Origin: Cellvibrio fontiphilus_A
GTDB taxonomy: Bacteria > Pseudomonadota > Gammaproteobacteria > Pseudomonadales > Cellvibrionaceae
Reading direction: 5' to 3'
Length of the DNA stretch: 64,000 bases
Assembly: GCF_042646205.1 (NCBI RefSeq)
Contig: NZ_JBHRTF010000004.1
Coordinates: forward strand, 620,001 to 684,000
Positions within the stretch are counted from its first letter, which is position 1; every line of letters starts with the position of its first letter. This document shows positions 44,050-53,076 of this stretch, in pieces. A program made the translations under genes and the position numbers. The notes under the pieces are model-generated. The model ran no database searches, was not told the origin of the DNA, and saw nothing but the letters and a program-made list of their open reading frames with translations.

Positions 44050-44340
44050 TTATACAATCAAATTTTCCAGATTGCGGCTTCCATGCACCACCATCACTAT
44101 TTCTATTTGTTTTGTTGTTACACGGTAAACAATTCGATAATCCTGAAAAAGTAGCTCACGAATATCGGATTGTTGAGCTTCAGGCATAATTCTGCCGCTT
44201 AGGGGAAACTCGGGCAGGTGGCGTGTGGCTTTTAACAGTCGTGCGGCAAATACTGGTGCGTATGAAGCATTGTCTTTGGCAATGTAAGCTTGGATATCTT
44301 CCAGATCCATCACCGCCCTTGCGGACCAAATAACCTTCAT
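44050..44340 (-). CDS. RelE/ParE-family toxin
   Basis: 96 residues. IWSARAVMDLEDIQAYIAKD, then LPLSGR-like PEFPLSGRIMP, REL and YRIVYRV with a VVHGSRN end are the ParE/RelE plasmid-stabilisation pattern. Translation starts 20 bp after the antitoxin. ParE members poison gyrase and RelE members cut mRNA; sequence alone leans to ParE. It forms a pair with 44361-44546. Confidence 0.88.
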   Translation of the reverse strand: MKVIWSARAVMDLEDIQAYIAKDNASYAPVFAARLLKATRHLPEFPLSGRIMPEAQQSDIRELLFQDYRIVYRVTTKQIEIVMVVHGSRNLENLIV

Positions 44341-44360
44341 CCTTGTTCTTGTCCTTAAAA

Positions 44361-44546
44361 TTAATTGTTAGTAATTAGGAATTTCTGTTCAACTTCTTCT
44401 TGGGTGTAGGTTCTTCCTTCATCCAGGTCGCTTAGTCCTTCTGCTAATTTTTGACGCACATAAAGCGAGTAAATAGCATCCGTTAACGTTGCTTGTTCTG
44501 GAAGCTGGTCAGCAACTTCATGGATGATTTGTTTGAGTGTTTGCAT
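44361..44546 (-). CDS. Antitoxin partner of the ParE/RelE toxin
   Basis: 61 residues, a small acidic protein with alternating helices (IIHEVADQLPEQATLTDAI, YVRQKLAEGLSDLDEGR). It lies upstream of the toxin with 20 bp between, the usual antitoxin-first order. The antitoxin family is not certain. Confidence 0.75.
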   Translation of the reverse strand: MQTLKQIIHEVADQLPEQATLTDAIYSLYVRQKLAEGLSDLDEGRTYTQEEVEQKFLITNN

Positions 44547-44937
44547 ATTGTTGCCCTACAAGTCGTACATCTTTCGCACAGTCTCTCAATTTGCATCCTT
44601 GTACGCAACCAGCCGGTATAAGTGGCTGCGGCGATTTATTCTTATTCTTTTTTTGGTCTTGAATCCGCTCTAAAAACCCCTTCCCTTAAAAACCATAAAT
44701 TATAAGATAATAATAAATTATTATTGATAGTTGTTTTCGCCCGTGACACACTGATCCAGCTATAAAAATAAAGCTTTTATATCGTTTTACCCAAAAACCT
44801 CCTTTTTTGTACAGATAACAAGCAGTTTTTTACTGGCGATTTATTCGCTGGTGGGGTTTCTGTACGCCTGGTTTTTGGTTTTGTCTGACATAAGAGCGAA
44901 ATAATCATAATGACTTATTTAGACTGGAGAGAAACCG
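44547..44937. other. AT-rich intergenic region before GH43-LamG
   Basis: No gene seen. Very AT-rich around 44695-44730 with a short AATAAT/ATTATT inverted repeat. Neither the ATATTGT-N3-ACAATAT palindrome nor CAACCGGTTG is present, so the following GH43 is probably under different control. Confidence 0.5.
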
Positions 44938-47304
44938 ATGAAATTGATCCGACCCCAATCCCGGCGTTTGGCGGCCTTGTTGGCTTCGGCCTGTGCGCTG
45001 GGTAGTTTGTTAACCGGTATGACTGCGCAGGCGCAGTTGGCGCCGGTCACTGCCCCCAGCTTTTTAAATGCGTCAGTACATGACCCTTCGGTGATTCGTG
45101 TAAATAGCGATTACTACGTGTTTGGCTCGCATTTGGCGGCGGCCAAGTCGCCGGATTTGCTCAAGTGGACATCGATTGCCGATGGCGTTAGCCCGCAAAA
45201 CCCGCTGTTTACCAATGTGGTTACCGAGTTGGCAGCGACCTTTAGTTGGGCGGAGAGCAATACCCTGTGGGCGGCAGATGTTATCCAGCTCGCCGATGGC
45301 AAGTTCTACATGTATTACAACGCCTGTCGCGGCGATGCACCGCGTTCAGCCATGGGGCTGGCGGTGGCGGATTCAGTGGAAGGGCCTTATGTGGATAAAG
45401 GCATTTTCCTCAAGTCCGGCATGTGGGGTTTGCCCAGTGAGGACGGCACTATCTATGACGCGCGCAAACACCCTAACGCGGTTGACCCGGATACCTTCTA
45501 CGATGCCCAAGGCAATTTGTGGATGATTTACGGCTCTTATTCCGGCGGTATTTTTATTCTCAAACTCGACCCGCAAACCGGAAAGCCTCTGCCCAACCAG
45601 GGTTATGGCAAACACTTAATGGGCGGCAATCACAGCCGGATTGAAGGCGCTTATGTGCTCTACAGCCCGCACACCAATTACTACTATATGTTCACCTCCT
45701 TTGGTGGCTTGGATGCCGTAGGTGGTTACAACATGCGTGTAGCGCGTGCGACGGCGCCGGACGGCCCTTACTACGATGCCCAGGGCAACAATATGGCGAC
45801 GGTGAAATCCAACCCGGCTTTGCCAATTTTTGACGATGCGAGCATCGCGCCCTTTGGTGTAAAAATCATGGGCAATTTTTTGTTTGAACGTAAGTTGGGT
45901 GAAGTGGGCACCGGCATAGGTACAGGTTATGTATCGCCCGGCCACAACTCCGCGTATTACGATGCGGCCAGTGGAAAATATTTTTTAATTTTCCACAGCC
46001 GTTTCCCCGCGCGCGGTGAGGCCCATGAAATTCGCGTGCATCAATTGTTTATGAATGCCGATGGTTGGCCAGTGGTTGCGCCTTATCGCTATGCCAATGA
46101 AACACTCGGCACTGTGCGCCGTGATTTTGTGGTGGGTGATTATTTGCTGGTGAATCATGGCAAAGATATTTCGGCCGCGATTAAAAAATCCCAATACATT
46201 AGCTTGAATACCAATGGCACAGTGACTGGCGCAGCGACGGGCAGTTGGTTATTGGTGGGTGATAATCAGGTAGAAATTAATTTAACCGGTGCACCAACTT
46301 TCAGAGGGGTATTGGTAAACCAGTGGGATGAAACCGCAAAAGCCTACACTCTGACCTTCTCGGCGTTATCCAATCAAGGTGTGGCGATTTACGGCAGCAA
46401 ATTATTAAAGCGCACGGATTTGCAAATCGTGAATGCCATCAAAGCCGAATTAACCCTGGGCGATACCTCGGCCGTTACTAACAATATGAGTTTGCCCACC
46501 GAGGGTGCACGCAACGCCAGTATTAGTTGGGTCTCGTCCAACCCCGCCGTAGTGAGCACCACGGGTGTTGCCACTCGGCCGGAAAATGGTGCGGGCGATG
46601 CAATGGTCACACTCACCGCCAGTATCAAAAAAGGCACAACAATCGCCACCAAAAGTTTTGTGGTGGTGGTGCGTGAAAAATCCATGGGTGGATTAATTGC
46701 GCACTATGCGTTTGATAATAATTTGGCTGACTCCACCGGTGTGTTAGCGGCGGGCACTGTGAGCGGTGCGCGCATCGATTGGCTGGGCGGCAACCTCAGT
46801 TACACCAGCGGTGTAAAAGGTGCGGCTGCCGTGTTTGATGGCAATACCGGTGTGCGTTTGCCCAACGGCATTATCAGCAGCAACAAATACACAGTGTCGC
46901 TGTGGTTAAAGCCCGCAGAATTGACTGCCTTTACCACTACCTTCTTTGGTGCACGCACCGGTGATGCCTGGATCAGTCTGCTGCCCATGGGCCACGGTTG
47001 GGTAAACGGCAACACCATGCTTTGGTCGGGCACCGCTTGGTACGACGCGGGCTTGGGTATGAATATTCCGGTTAACCAATGGTCGCACCTGGCCTTTAGT
47101 GTGAATAACGGCGCGCTCAATGTGTATGTGAATGGCGTGAAAAAATTCAGCGGCGTTAACTTCCCGAATATTTTCACTAACGCCAATGGCATTTTTTCGC
47201 TCGGTGTTAACTGGTGGGATATTCCCTACAAAGGCGCTATGGATGATTTGCGAATTTATGAAACCAACCTGAGCGATACCCAAATCCAAAGCCTGGCATT
47301 TTAA
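44938..47304 (+). CDS. Secreted GH43 endo-arabinanase with Ig-like and LamG domains
   Basis: 788 residues. Signal peptide ending ...MTAQAQ; TGGAGAGAA precedes ATG 44938. The GH43 domain (about 45-385) has base D49 (VHDPSVI), modulator D183 (AVDPDTF), acid E236 (IEGAYV) and PGHNSAYYD, closely matching 13230-16592. The Abn2-type C-terminal beta-barrel (about 395-495), one Ig-like segment (500-585) and one LamG-like domain (590-788) follow. It is the single-repeat paralogue of the 1120-residue lipoprotein but has no lipobox cysteine, so it is probably released or periplasmic. It lacks the arabinose operator. Confidence 0.9.
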   Translation: MKLIRPQSRRLAALLASACALGSLLTGMTAQAQLAPVTAPSFLNASVHDPSVIRVNSDYYVFGSHLAAAKSPDLLKWTSIADGVSPQNPLFTNVVTELAATFSWAESNTLWAADVIQLADGKFYMYYNACRGDAPRSAMGLAVADSVEGPYVDKGIFLKSGMWGLPSEDGTIYDARKHPNAVDPDTFYDAQGNLWMIYGSYSGGIFILKLDPQTGKPLPNQGYGKHLMGGNHSRIEGAYVLYSPHTNYYYMFTSFGGLDAVGGYNMRVARATAPDGPYYDAQGNNMATVKSNPALPIFDDASIAPFGVKIMGNFLFERKLGEVGTGIGTGYVSPGHNSAYYDAASGKYFLIFHSRFPARGEAHEIRVHQLFMNADGWPVVAPYRYANETLGTVRRDFVVGDYLLVNHGKDISAAIKKSQYISLNTNGTVTGAATGSWLLVGDNQVEINLTGAPTFRGVLVNQWDETAKAYTLTFSALSNQGVAIYGSKLLKRTDLQIVNAIKAELTLGDTSAVTNNMSLPTEGARNASISWVSSNPAVVSTTGVATRPENGAGDAMVTLTASIKKGTTIATKSFVVVVREKSMGGLIAHYAFDNNLADSTGVLAAGTVSGARIDWLGGNLSYTSGVKGAAAVFDGNTGVRLPNGIISSNKYTVSLWLKPAELTAFTTTFFGARTGDAWISLLPMGHGWVNGNTMLWSGTAWYDAGLGMNIPVNQWSHLAFSVNNGALNVYVNGVKKFSGVNFPNIFTNANGIFSLGVNWWDIPYKGAMDDLRIYETNLSDTQIQSLAF

Positions 47305-47326
47305 TCCCTGAACATTCATAAGCCTT

Positions 47327-47358
47327 GGGTGATAAATCCGCAGTGCGGTTTATCACCC
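47327..47358. terminator. Long hairpin between GH43 and PEP-CTERM gene
   Basis: GGGTGATAAA-T-CCGCA-G-TGCGG-TTTATCACCC, nearly perfect. There is no U-tract, so it may stabilise mRNA rather than terminate. Confidence 0.5.
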
Positions 47359-47383
47359 GCGCTTCACATTAGGTAACTACAAC

Positions 47384-47980
47384 ATGAGTAACAAATTCAA
47401 AACAATTATCACCAGTTTATTACTGATACTGATGGTGCAATCCTCCAGCGCAGCCGTTATTGATTTTGATGATTTGGGCGATGAATCCTTCGCACAAATC
47501 AGCGATGGTTACGCCGGTTTTAATTGGAATGTGATTGGCGCCTTGGCCGGTGGCGATTACCCCGGCACCGGTTTGGATGCGGCGGTAGTCTCCGGCAGCA
47601 ACATCGCGTTTAATGCCTACGGTGCCTGGTCATCCATCGATTTGGCGGGTGCCGGTACATTTGATGTTATCGGCGCCTGGTTCGGTTCGTATTTTTTTGA
47701 ACAAGAACTGGCGTTTGAAGGCTGGTTGGATGGTGTGTTGGTCTACTCATCACAGGATAGTTTTCAGGTTTCCCCCAATGGCCCGACGTGGGTGCAATTG
47801 GATTGGGCTGGTATAGACCAATTATTTATCTACAACAGCCTTGCCGATTGGGGTGTCAGCTGGGGTATGGATGATTTCACTGTAGAGATTCATCGCCCAG
47901 CCCATGTGCCTGAAGCCTCCGCCTTGGTATTGCTGTTACTGGGCGGCTTGGGCGTAGGTTTGCTGCGCCGCCGCGTGTAA
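47384..47980 (+). CDS. PEP-CTERM sorted secreted protein
   Basis: 198 residues. Signal peptide ending ...SSSAA, a beta-rich middle with no recognised enzyme motif (VIDFDDLGDESFAQI, WGMDDFTVEI), and a C-terminal tripartite sorting signal: VPEAS (about 175), a hydrophobic helix LVLLLLGGLGVGLL and RRRV. PEP-CTERM proteins are processed by exosortase EpsH/XrtA and are often exopolysaccharide-associated. The middle resembles extracellular proteins annotated only as PEP-CTERM. No exosortase is visible in the window. It lies 79 bp after the GH43 gene. Confidence 0.85.
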   Translation: MSNKFKTIITSLLLILMVQSSSAAVIDFDDLGDESFAQISDGYAGFNWNVIGALAGGDYPGTGLDAAVVSGSNIAFNAYGAWSSIDLAGAGTFDVIGAWFGSYFFEQELAFEGWLDGVLVYSSQDSFQVSPNGPTWVQLDWAGIDQLFIYNSLADWGVSWGMDDFTVEIHRPAHVPEASALVLLLLGGLGVGLLRRRV

Positions 47981-48042
47981 TCTGCTGACTAACATTTTCA
48001 GTGTTAATTAAAAAGTTATAAAGTTTTCGCTTTTGAAAAATA

Positions 48043-48081
48043 AAAAACGCCAGCCAGTCAATAACTGCGCTGGCGTTTTTA
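48043..48081 (+). terminator. Terminator after PEP-CTERM gene
   Basis: AAAAACGCCAGC, inner CAGT/ACTG pairing, then GCTGGCGTTTTT. Confidence 0.88.
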
Positions 48082-48213
48082 TTGGTGCCAAGTCTCCCGC
48101 GTTTGGGGCGGCAATCTCTGTTGCCCTGTCTATACTGATTCAAGTGCTAACTTGCTGCGTCAAATAAAAAGTCTGCAATAGCCGCTGTATAAATTTATAG
48201 TCGGGACGACACT

Positions 48214-50187
48214 ATGAGCCAATATAAACACATGCCCACCAACAACCCCCATAACCCAACCAACGAAAGCAAAAAATGTTTAACCCGTATTCTGGCGGCT
48301 ATCGATTTATCCTTTTTGAACAAAACGGATCACAAATTATTTTTGTCCCGCGTGGAGCAGCATTTTCCCAGCCTGTTTGACTTGTTATTGCAGGTCTATG
48401 ACAAACACTACGATTTGCATTATCACCTGCAGCAATTAGTGGAAACCCTCGCCAGTAATTTTTCCCAGCGCAAAGCGCGCCTGAAAAAGAAAGACAAACA
48501 GCGCTTGGCAGACCCGCTCTGGCACAAATCCGAACAGATGCTGGGCATGGCCTGTTACGTCGATTTAATGGCCGGCGATCTGGCCGGCTTGCTTGAAAAA
48601 ATTCCCTACTTTAAAGAATTGGGCCTGACCTATTTGCATTTGATGCCGCTGTATAAATCCCCCGAGGGTGATAGCGATGGTGGCTACGCGGTATCGGATT
48701 ATCGCTGCGTGAACCCCACCTTGGGCACCACCAAGGATTTGCAGCGTCTGGCTGAAGCCTTAAGTGATGAAGGTATCAGCCTGGTGTTGGATTTTGTGTT
48801 CAACCATACGGCGGATGACCACGCTTGGGCTAAAGCGGCGCGCGCGGGCGACAGTGAATATCAGGATTATTATTTAATGTTTGATGATCGCCGTATGCCC
48901 GATCAATACGATGCAACCCTGCGTGAAATTTTCCCCAGTGTGCGCCGTGGCAGTTTTAGTTATTTACCCGATATCGATAAATGGGTCTGGACAACCTTTA
49001 ATAATTTCCAGTGGGATCTCAATTACGGCAACCCGGCAGTATTCCGCGCGATTGTGGATGAAATGTTATTCCTCGCTAATCTCGGTTGCGATTCGCTGCG
49101 GCTCGATGCGCTGGCGTTTATTTGGAAAGACTTGGGCACAGTGTGTGAAAATCGCCCCAAAGCCCACGCGCTGATCAAAGCCTTTAATAGCTGTTTGCAA
49201 ATTGTCGCACCGGCAGTGGTGTTTAAATCCGAAGCCATTGTGCACCCGGACGAGGTGGTCAAATACATCGCACCTAACGAATGCCAGCTCTCTTACAACC
49301 CGCTATTAATGGCACTGCTGTGGAATAGTTTGGCCACCCAAAAAACACGTTTGATTACCCAGAGTTTAAGTCACCGTTTTGAAATTAATCCGCATTGCAG
49401 TTGGGTAAATTACGTGCGCTGTCACGATGACATTGGCTGGACATTTGATGATGGCGACGCCGCCCATTTGGGCATTAACGGTTACAACCACCGTTTGTTT
49501 TTAAATCAGTTTTACACCGGCCGTTTTGAAGGTTCATTTGCACTGGGCTTGGGGTTTCAGGAGAACCCGGAAAATGGCGATTGCCGTGTGTGTGGTTCAC
49601 TCGCATCACTCGCTGGTTTACAGCAAGCGCTGGAGCGCAATTCACCGGAATTAATTGCTTTGGCAATCAAACGCATCCTGCTGTTAAACAGCGTGATTTT
49701 AAGCATCGGTGGTGTGCCGTTACTCTACGCAGGCGATGAACTGGCAATGCTCAATGATTACAGCTTCCAGGCCGACCCACACAAAGTGCATGACGCACGC
49801 TGGGTAAATCGCCCGCTTATCACCCAGGAGGCATTAAACCTCGCGCACCAAACCGGCACGCCACAATATGCGGTAAATGTAGGCCTGCGCAAATTGATTG
49901 CGGCGCGTAAAAAACATCCGGTATTTGGCAATGCCAGTACACAAATTTTGCGCACCGGTAATGATCACTGTTTTGCGTATTTACGCATGGCAGAAAATGG
50001 CGAGCGCTTATTGGCAATCTGTAATTTCAGTGCGCTGGAGCAATCTATCAGTGCCGATATTTTGCATAACCTATTACCTGCGCGCGAAGTGACAGATTTA
50101 ATCGAACACAACCCCTTTGTTATTGATTTCAGCAAGCCCATTAAGCTCGGCGCCTATCAAGTCATTTGGTTGTATTTGAAAGTGTAA
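48214..50187 (+). CDS. Amylosucrase-like GH13 (subfamily 4) enzyme
   Basis: 657 residues, no signal peptide, length and layout of Neisseria amylosucrase. The helical N-terminal domain (about 20-100) is followed by a GH13 barrel with DFVFNHTADDH (193-203), nucleophile D298 (LRLDALAFIWKD), acid/base E340 (KSEAIVHPDEV) and transition-state stabiliser D405 or D406 (RCHDDIGWTF). The family transfers glucose from sucrose to build alpha-1,4-glucan; some members mainly hydrolyse or isomerise sucrose. Cytoplasmic. It stands in its own transcription unit between two terminators, with no sucrose transporter or fructokinase visible. A sucrose link to the LacI locus is speculative. Confidence 0.88.
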   Translation: MSQYKHMPTNNPHNPTNESKKCLTRILAAIDLSFLNKTDHKLFLSRVEQHFPSLFDLLLQVYDKHYDLHYHLQQLVETLASNFSQRKARLKKKDKQRLADPLWHKSEQMLGMACYVDLMAGDLAGLLEKIPYFKELGLTYLHLMPLYKSPEGDSDGGYAVSDYRCVNPTLGTTKDLQRLAEALSDEGISLVLDFVFNHTADDHAWAKAARAGDSEYQDYYLMFDDRRMPDQYDATLREIFPSVRRGSFSYLPDIDKWVWTTFNNFQWDLNYGNPAVFRAIVDEMLFLANLGCDSLRLDALAFIWKDLGTVCENRPKAHALIKAFNSCLQIVAPAVVFKSEAIVHPDEVVKYIAPNECQLSYNPLLMALLWNSLATQKTRLITQSLSHRFEINPHCSWVNYVRCHDDIGWTFDDGDAAHLGINGYNHRLFLNQFYTGRFEGSFALGLGFQENPENGDCRVCGSLASLAGLQQALERNSPELIALAIKRILLLNSVILSIGGVPLLYAGDELAMLNDYSFQADPHKVHDARWVNRPLITQEALNLAHQTGTPQYAVNVGLRKLIAARKKHPVFGNASTQILRTGNDHCFAYLRMAENGERLLAICNFSALEQSISADILHNLLPAREVTDLIEHNPFVIDFSKPIKLGAYQVIWLYLKV

Positions 50188-50248
50188 TTAAAGGCGTAGT
50201 TAATGGTGTTGTTTATCGTGTAATTGCAGCGGGTGACGCTGAGCCACA

Positions 50249-50285
50249 ATAAAAAACCGGTGCTTTTTTCGCACCGGTTTTTTTT
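50249..50285. terminator. Bidirectional terminator
   Basis: AAAACCGGTGC-T6C-GCACCGGTTTT, with A and T tracts on both sides, between convergent genes. Confidence 0.9.
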
Positions 50286-50304
50286 ATTAATTAAGGCTAA
50301 TTTT

Positions 50305-50583
50305 TTACTGGTTCATCTGCCGCCGTTGCAGCAAATCCGCGATAGGATCAGCAGAATTTAATTGCGCATCAATCAAATCCGCTTGGGCACGGGTCTGGTG
50401 CAGTAGCGACATTAACAAACGCACTTCGTCGTACATATCGCCATGGGTTTCGTTACACAAACGCCGGCCCATCTCCTGCGCCAGCCGCATCAACTCCGCC
50501 AACTCCCGCGCCGTTTCCCCCTGCTCCTCCCGCAACCATTTTGCATGGCTCGCGGCATCTTGATTTGGTTTGCCCGGTTTCAT
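50305..50583 (-). CDS. Hypothetical small helical protein
   Basis: 92 residues from ATG 50583, with GGGGGT 6 bp upstream; the open frame extends 23 codons farther without a good start. No signal peptide. The sequence is mostly predicted helix (KWLREEQGETARELAELMRL, DEVRLLMSLLHQTRAQADLI). No family recognised and nothing ties it to sugar metabolism. Confidence 0.5.
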   Translation of the reverse strand: MKPGKPNQDAASHAKWLREEQGETARELAELMRLAQEMGRRLCNETHGDMYDEVRLLMSLLHQTRAQADLIDAQLNSADPIADLLQRRQMNQ

Positions 50584-50708
50584 AAATACCCCCACTGAAA
50601 TATCCAGTCCTTCACAACCTAAAAGACTAGACCTTTCAGCAGGGGTAAACAAAGAGTTAAAACTAATAACCAGTGGGGACTAGGGTTAAAAAGTTATTAA
50701 CCAAACCA

Positions 50709-51791
50709 CTATTTCACCCGCTTGCTTTGATAAGTTTCCAGCTCTTTGGGGTCAACCATTGGCCAGCCTTCTTTGTCCCAGCTGATATTCATGATTTTTA
50801 ATTTCTGCAGGTATTTATCGGCGGTTTCGTAGGCGTGCAGGACTAAATACTCTTTACCGTCCCACGAATAAGCGCTGTTATGGCCGAGGCCGATCCAGTT
50901 TTTATTACCGAGTAATAACAGGCTGCCACCGCCTTGGTTCATGTCGCGGCCGGCGCGGTCAAGGTAGGGGCCGGTGACGTTTTTGGAGCGGCCTACTACC
51001 AAGTGATAGGTGGAGTCCTTGCCTTTGCAGCAGAGTCCCCAGCTGGCAAATAAATAGTAGTAATCGCCTTTGCGCAGAATAAATGGCGCTTCAATTTCAC
51101 CGGGGCCGGCGTTAGCCTCGGTGCCGGCAGGCACTTGGTCACGGCGCGCAATGCTGTGCCATTCCTGTGGTTCGGCGGGGCGGGTGAGGTCGCTATTTAA
51201 TTTGAAGATTTTTAACCCACTCCAAAAAGAACCGAAGCTCATCCAGGCTTGGCCTTCTTCATCAAAAATAACGGCGGCGTCTATCGCGTTCCAGTTGTCG
51301 CGGTTGGGCACAGACTGAATCACTATGCCTTTATCTTCCCAGCGGTAATCAGGTGATTTTGGGTCCAGCGTCTTATTAACCGTAACGCCTATCGCCGAGG
51401 TGTTTTTGCCAAAGGCAGACACTGAGTAATACAAATAAAATTGGCCGTTATGTTCGACAACATCCGGCGCCCAGAGGTGGCCATTAAATCCGGGGGCGAC
51501 TGATTTTGCCCACGTGGGTTGGTCGGCAAAAGCGCGGTCGGAAAAGGTCCAATTGATCTTGTCTTTGGAGCTGTAAATGGTGATGCCGGGGCCAGTGCTG
51601 AACAGATACCAGGTGTCGCCTTCACGCGCCATTGCCGGGTCGTGCACATCGACTTGTTTGGCCTGGGTGACACCCGCCGCCAGAAGCAGGGCAGCGCTGC
51701 ACACTAAGCCAGTTATGGTAAGGCGCAGGCGGGTTGTCGTCCGCTGGAAAAGATTGCGGTGAAAAAGGTTGGGGAGGCTTGTGTTTACCAT
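50709..51791 (-). CDS. arbA: Exo/endo-1,5-alpha-L-arabinanase Arb43A
   Basis: 360 residues, GH43. It appears nearly collinear with Cellvibrio Arb43A as I remember it. D51 (VHDPAM), D171 (NAIDAAV) and E234 (GEIEAPF) sit exactly 13 residues after Asp38, Asp158 and Glu221 of that enzyme; the offset is a longer N-terminal region with a signal peptide ending ...GVTQA. SVSAFGKNTSAIGVTVNKTL and ASWGLCCKGKDSTYHLVVG are typical. One change is AIDAAV where I expect AIDPAI. It degrades linear arabinan to short oligosaccharides. AGAGAG precedes ATG 51791. It shares the operator at 51823-51839 with the divergent GH43 lipoprotein. Confidence 0.92.
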   Translation of the reverse strand: MVNTSLPNLFHRNLFQRTTTRLRLTITGLVCSAALLLAAGVTQAKQVDVHDPAMAREGDTWYLFSTGPGITIYSSKDKINWTFSDRAFADQPTWAKSVAPGFNGHLWAPDVVEHNGQFYLYYSVSAFGKNTSAIGVTVNKTLDPKSPDYRWEDKGIVIQSVPNRDNWNAIDAAVIFDEEGQAWMSFGSFWSGLKIFKLNSDLTRPAEPQEWHSIARRDQVPAGTEANAGPGEIEAPFILRKGDYYYLFASWGLCCKGKDSTYHLVVGRSKNVTGPYLDRAGRDMNQGGGSLLLLGNKNWIGLGHNSAYSWDGKEYLVLHAYETADKYLQKLKIMNISWDKEGWPMVDPKELETYQSKRVK

Positions 51792-51822
51792 AGTTAACTC
51801 TCTTATAGGTCGATTTCTCTCA

Positions 51823-51839
51823 ATATGTAATATAATATT
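51823..51839. promoter_or_regulatory. Shared arabinose operator between two divergent GH43 genes
   Basis: AATATGT-AAT-ATAATAT, only 31 bp from the arabinanase start and 55 bp from the GH43 lipoprotein start. One site can serve both directions. Confidence 0.5.
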
Positions 51840-51894
51840 ATTCCATCAAGAATAACAGTTAACCGGTGTAAAGCCGTGCACAGGAGAATCATCC

Positions 51895-53049
51895 ATGAAT
51901 ATTCAGTCGCAAGCATTCCCGCTTTTGTCTCTCCACCGTTTGCGTATCGCGTTGTTGGCTTTGGGCAGTACTTTATTGGTTGCTTGTGGTGAACCCGGTG
52001 CGCCAGCAAACACGTCAGATGCTGCCGCCAGTAAGTCAGCAGCTGCAAGTGCGCCGCAAACGGCGAGTGAAATTAACGCGGAAGTCCCAACCGATGTACC
52101 GGCTGCGCTAGTGCCCCAGCGTGCTGACCCACATATTTATCGCACTGAGTCCGGACATTATTACTTTATTGCAACGGCGCCGAATTTTGATCGCATCCAA
52201 TTGCGCAGTGCGAGTTCGCTGCAGGGCATAGCCACGGCAGAAGAAGTCACTGTGTGGGAGAAACGCGAGTCCGGCCCCATGAGCGAAAATATTTGGGCGC
52301 CGGAAATTCATCGTTTTAACAATACCTGGTACATCTATTTTGCGGCGGGTGAAAAAGGTGTGGGCGGCAGCATTCGCATGTATGTGCTCGCCAATGAGTC
52401 TGCCGATCCAATGCAAGGTGAATGGAAAGAGCTGGGTTTGGTAAAAACCGCGCGCGATTCTTTCTCGCTCGATGCCACGGTATTTGAGCACAAGGGTCAG
52501 CGCTATTTAGTCTGGGCGCAGCGCGACCCAGAGGGCACCATGAACTCTGCGCTTTATTTGGCGACACTGGATTCGCCCACCCAGGTGGGTGAGCTGGAAG
52601 TGGAAATTACTCGCCCGACATTGGATTGGGAAATTCAGGGTTACAAGGTGAATGAAGGTGCGGCGGTAATTATTCGCAATGGCAAAATTTTTATCAGTTA
52701 CTCCGCGAGTGCCACTGACCATCGCTACGCCGTTGGTTTGGTTTGGGCCGATGTGGATGCCAATTTGCTGGATAAAAATTCCTGGCAAAAATCACCCACA
52801 CCGATTTTTTTCACTAACGAAAAATTAAAACGTTTTGGCCCCGGCCATAACAGTTTTACGCTGGCAGATGATGGTAAAACCGATGTGCTGGTATATCATG
52901 CGCGCAATTATATGGCGCTGCAGGGTTCGCCTTTGTCTGACCCCAATCGCCACACCTATATTCGCCCGCTGGAATGGACTGCAGAAGGCTTCCCTGATTT
53001 TGGTCAGGACAAACCCGATGCACCCCTGCCAACAAACCCTGCGCCCTGA
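51895..53049 (+). CDS. Lipoprotein GH43 exo-alpha-L-arabinofuranosidase, subfamily 26-like
   Basis: 384 residues. Lipobox LVAC gives C31, followed by an Ala/Ser-rich linker to about residue 70. Catalytic residues: base D78 (RADPHIY), modulator D193 (SLDATVFE) and acid E254 (NEGAAVI); SENIWAPEIHR is a GH43 hallmark. It is a secreted relative of the cytoplasmic enzyme at 8467-9435, sharing ISYSASATD and FGPGHNSFT. Probably anchored in a membrane facing the periplasm or surface, trimming arabino-oligosaccharides before inner-membrane transport. The epimerase begins 27 bp later, so the two probably form an operon. Confidence 0.9.
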   Translation: MNIQSQAFPLLSLHRLRIALLALGSTLLVACGEPGAPANTSDAAASKSAAASAPQTASEINAEVPTDVPAALVPQRADPHIYRTESGHYYFIATAPNFDRIQLRSASSLQGIATAEEVTVWEKRESGPMSENIWAPEIHRFNNTWYIYFAAGEKGVGGSIRMYVLANESADPMQGEWKELGLVKTARDSFSLDATVFEHKGQRYLVWAQRDPEGTMNSALYLATLDSPTQVGELEVEITRPTLDWEIQGYKVNEGAAVIIRNGKIFISYSASATDHRYAVGLVWADVDANLLDKNSWQKSPTPIFFTNEKLKRFGPGHNSFTLADDGKTDVLVYHARNYMALQGSPLSDPNRHTYIRPLEWTAEGFPDFGQDKPDAPLPTNPAP

Positions 53050-53076
53050 GCGCAGGGGGTTGAATCCCAACTTACC

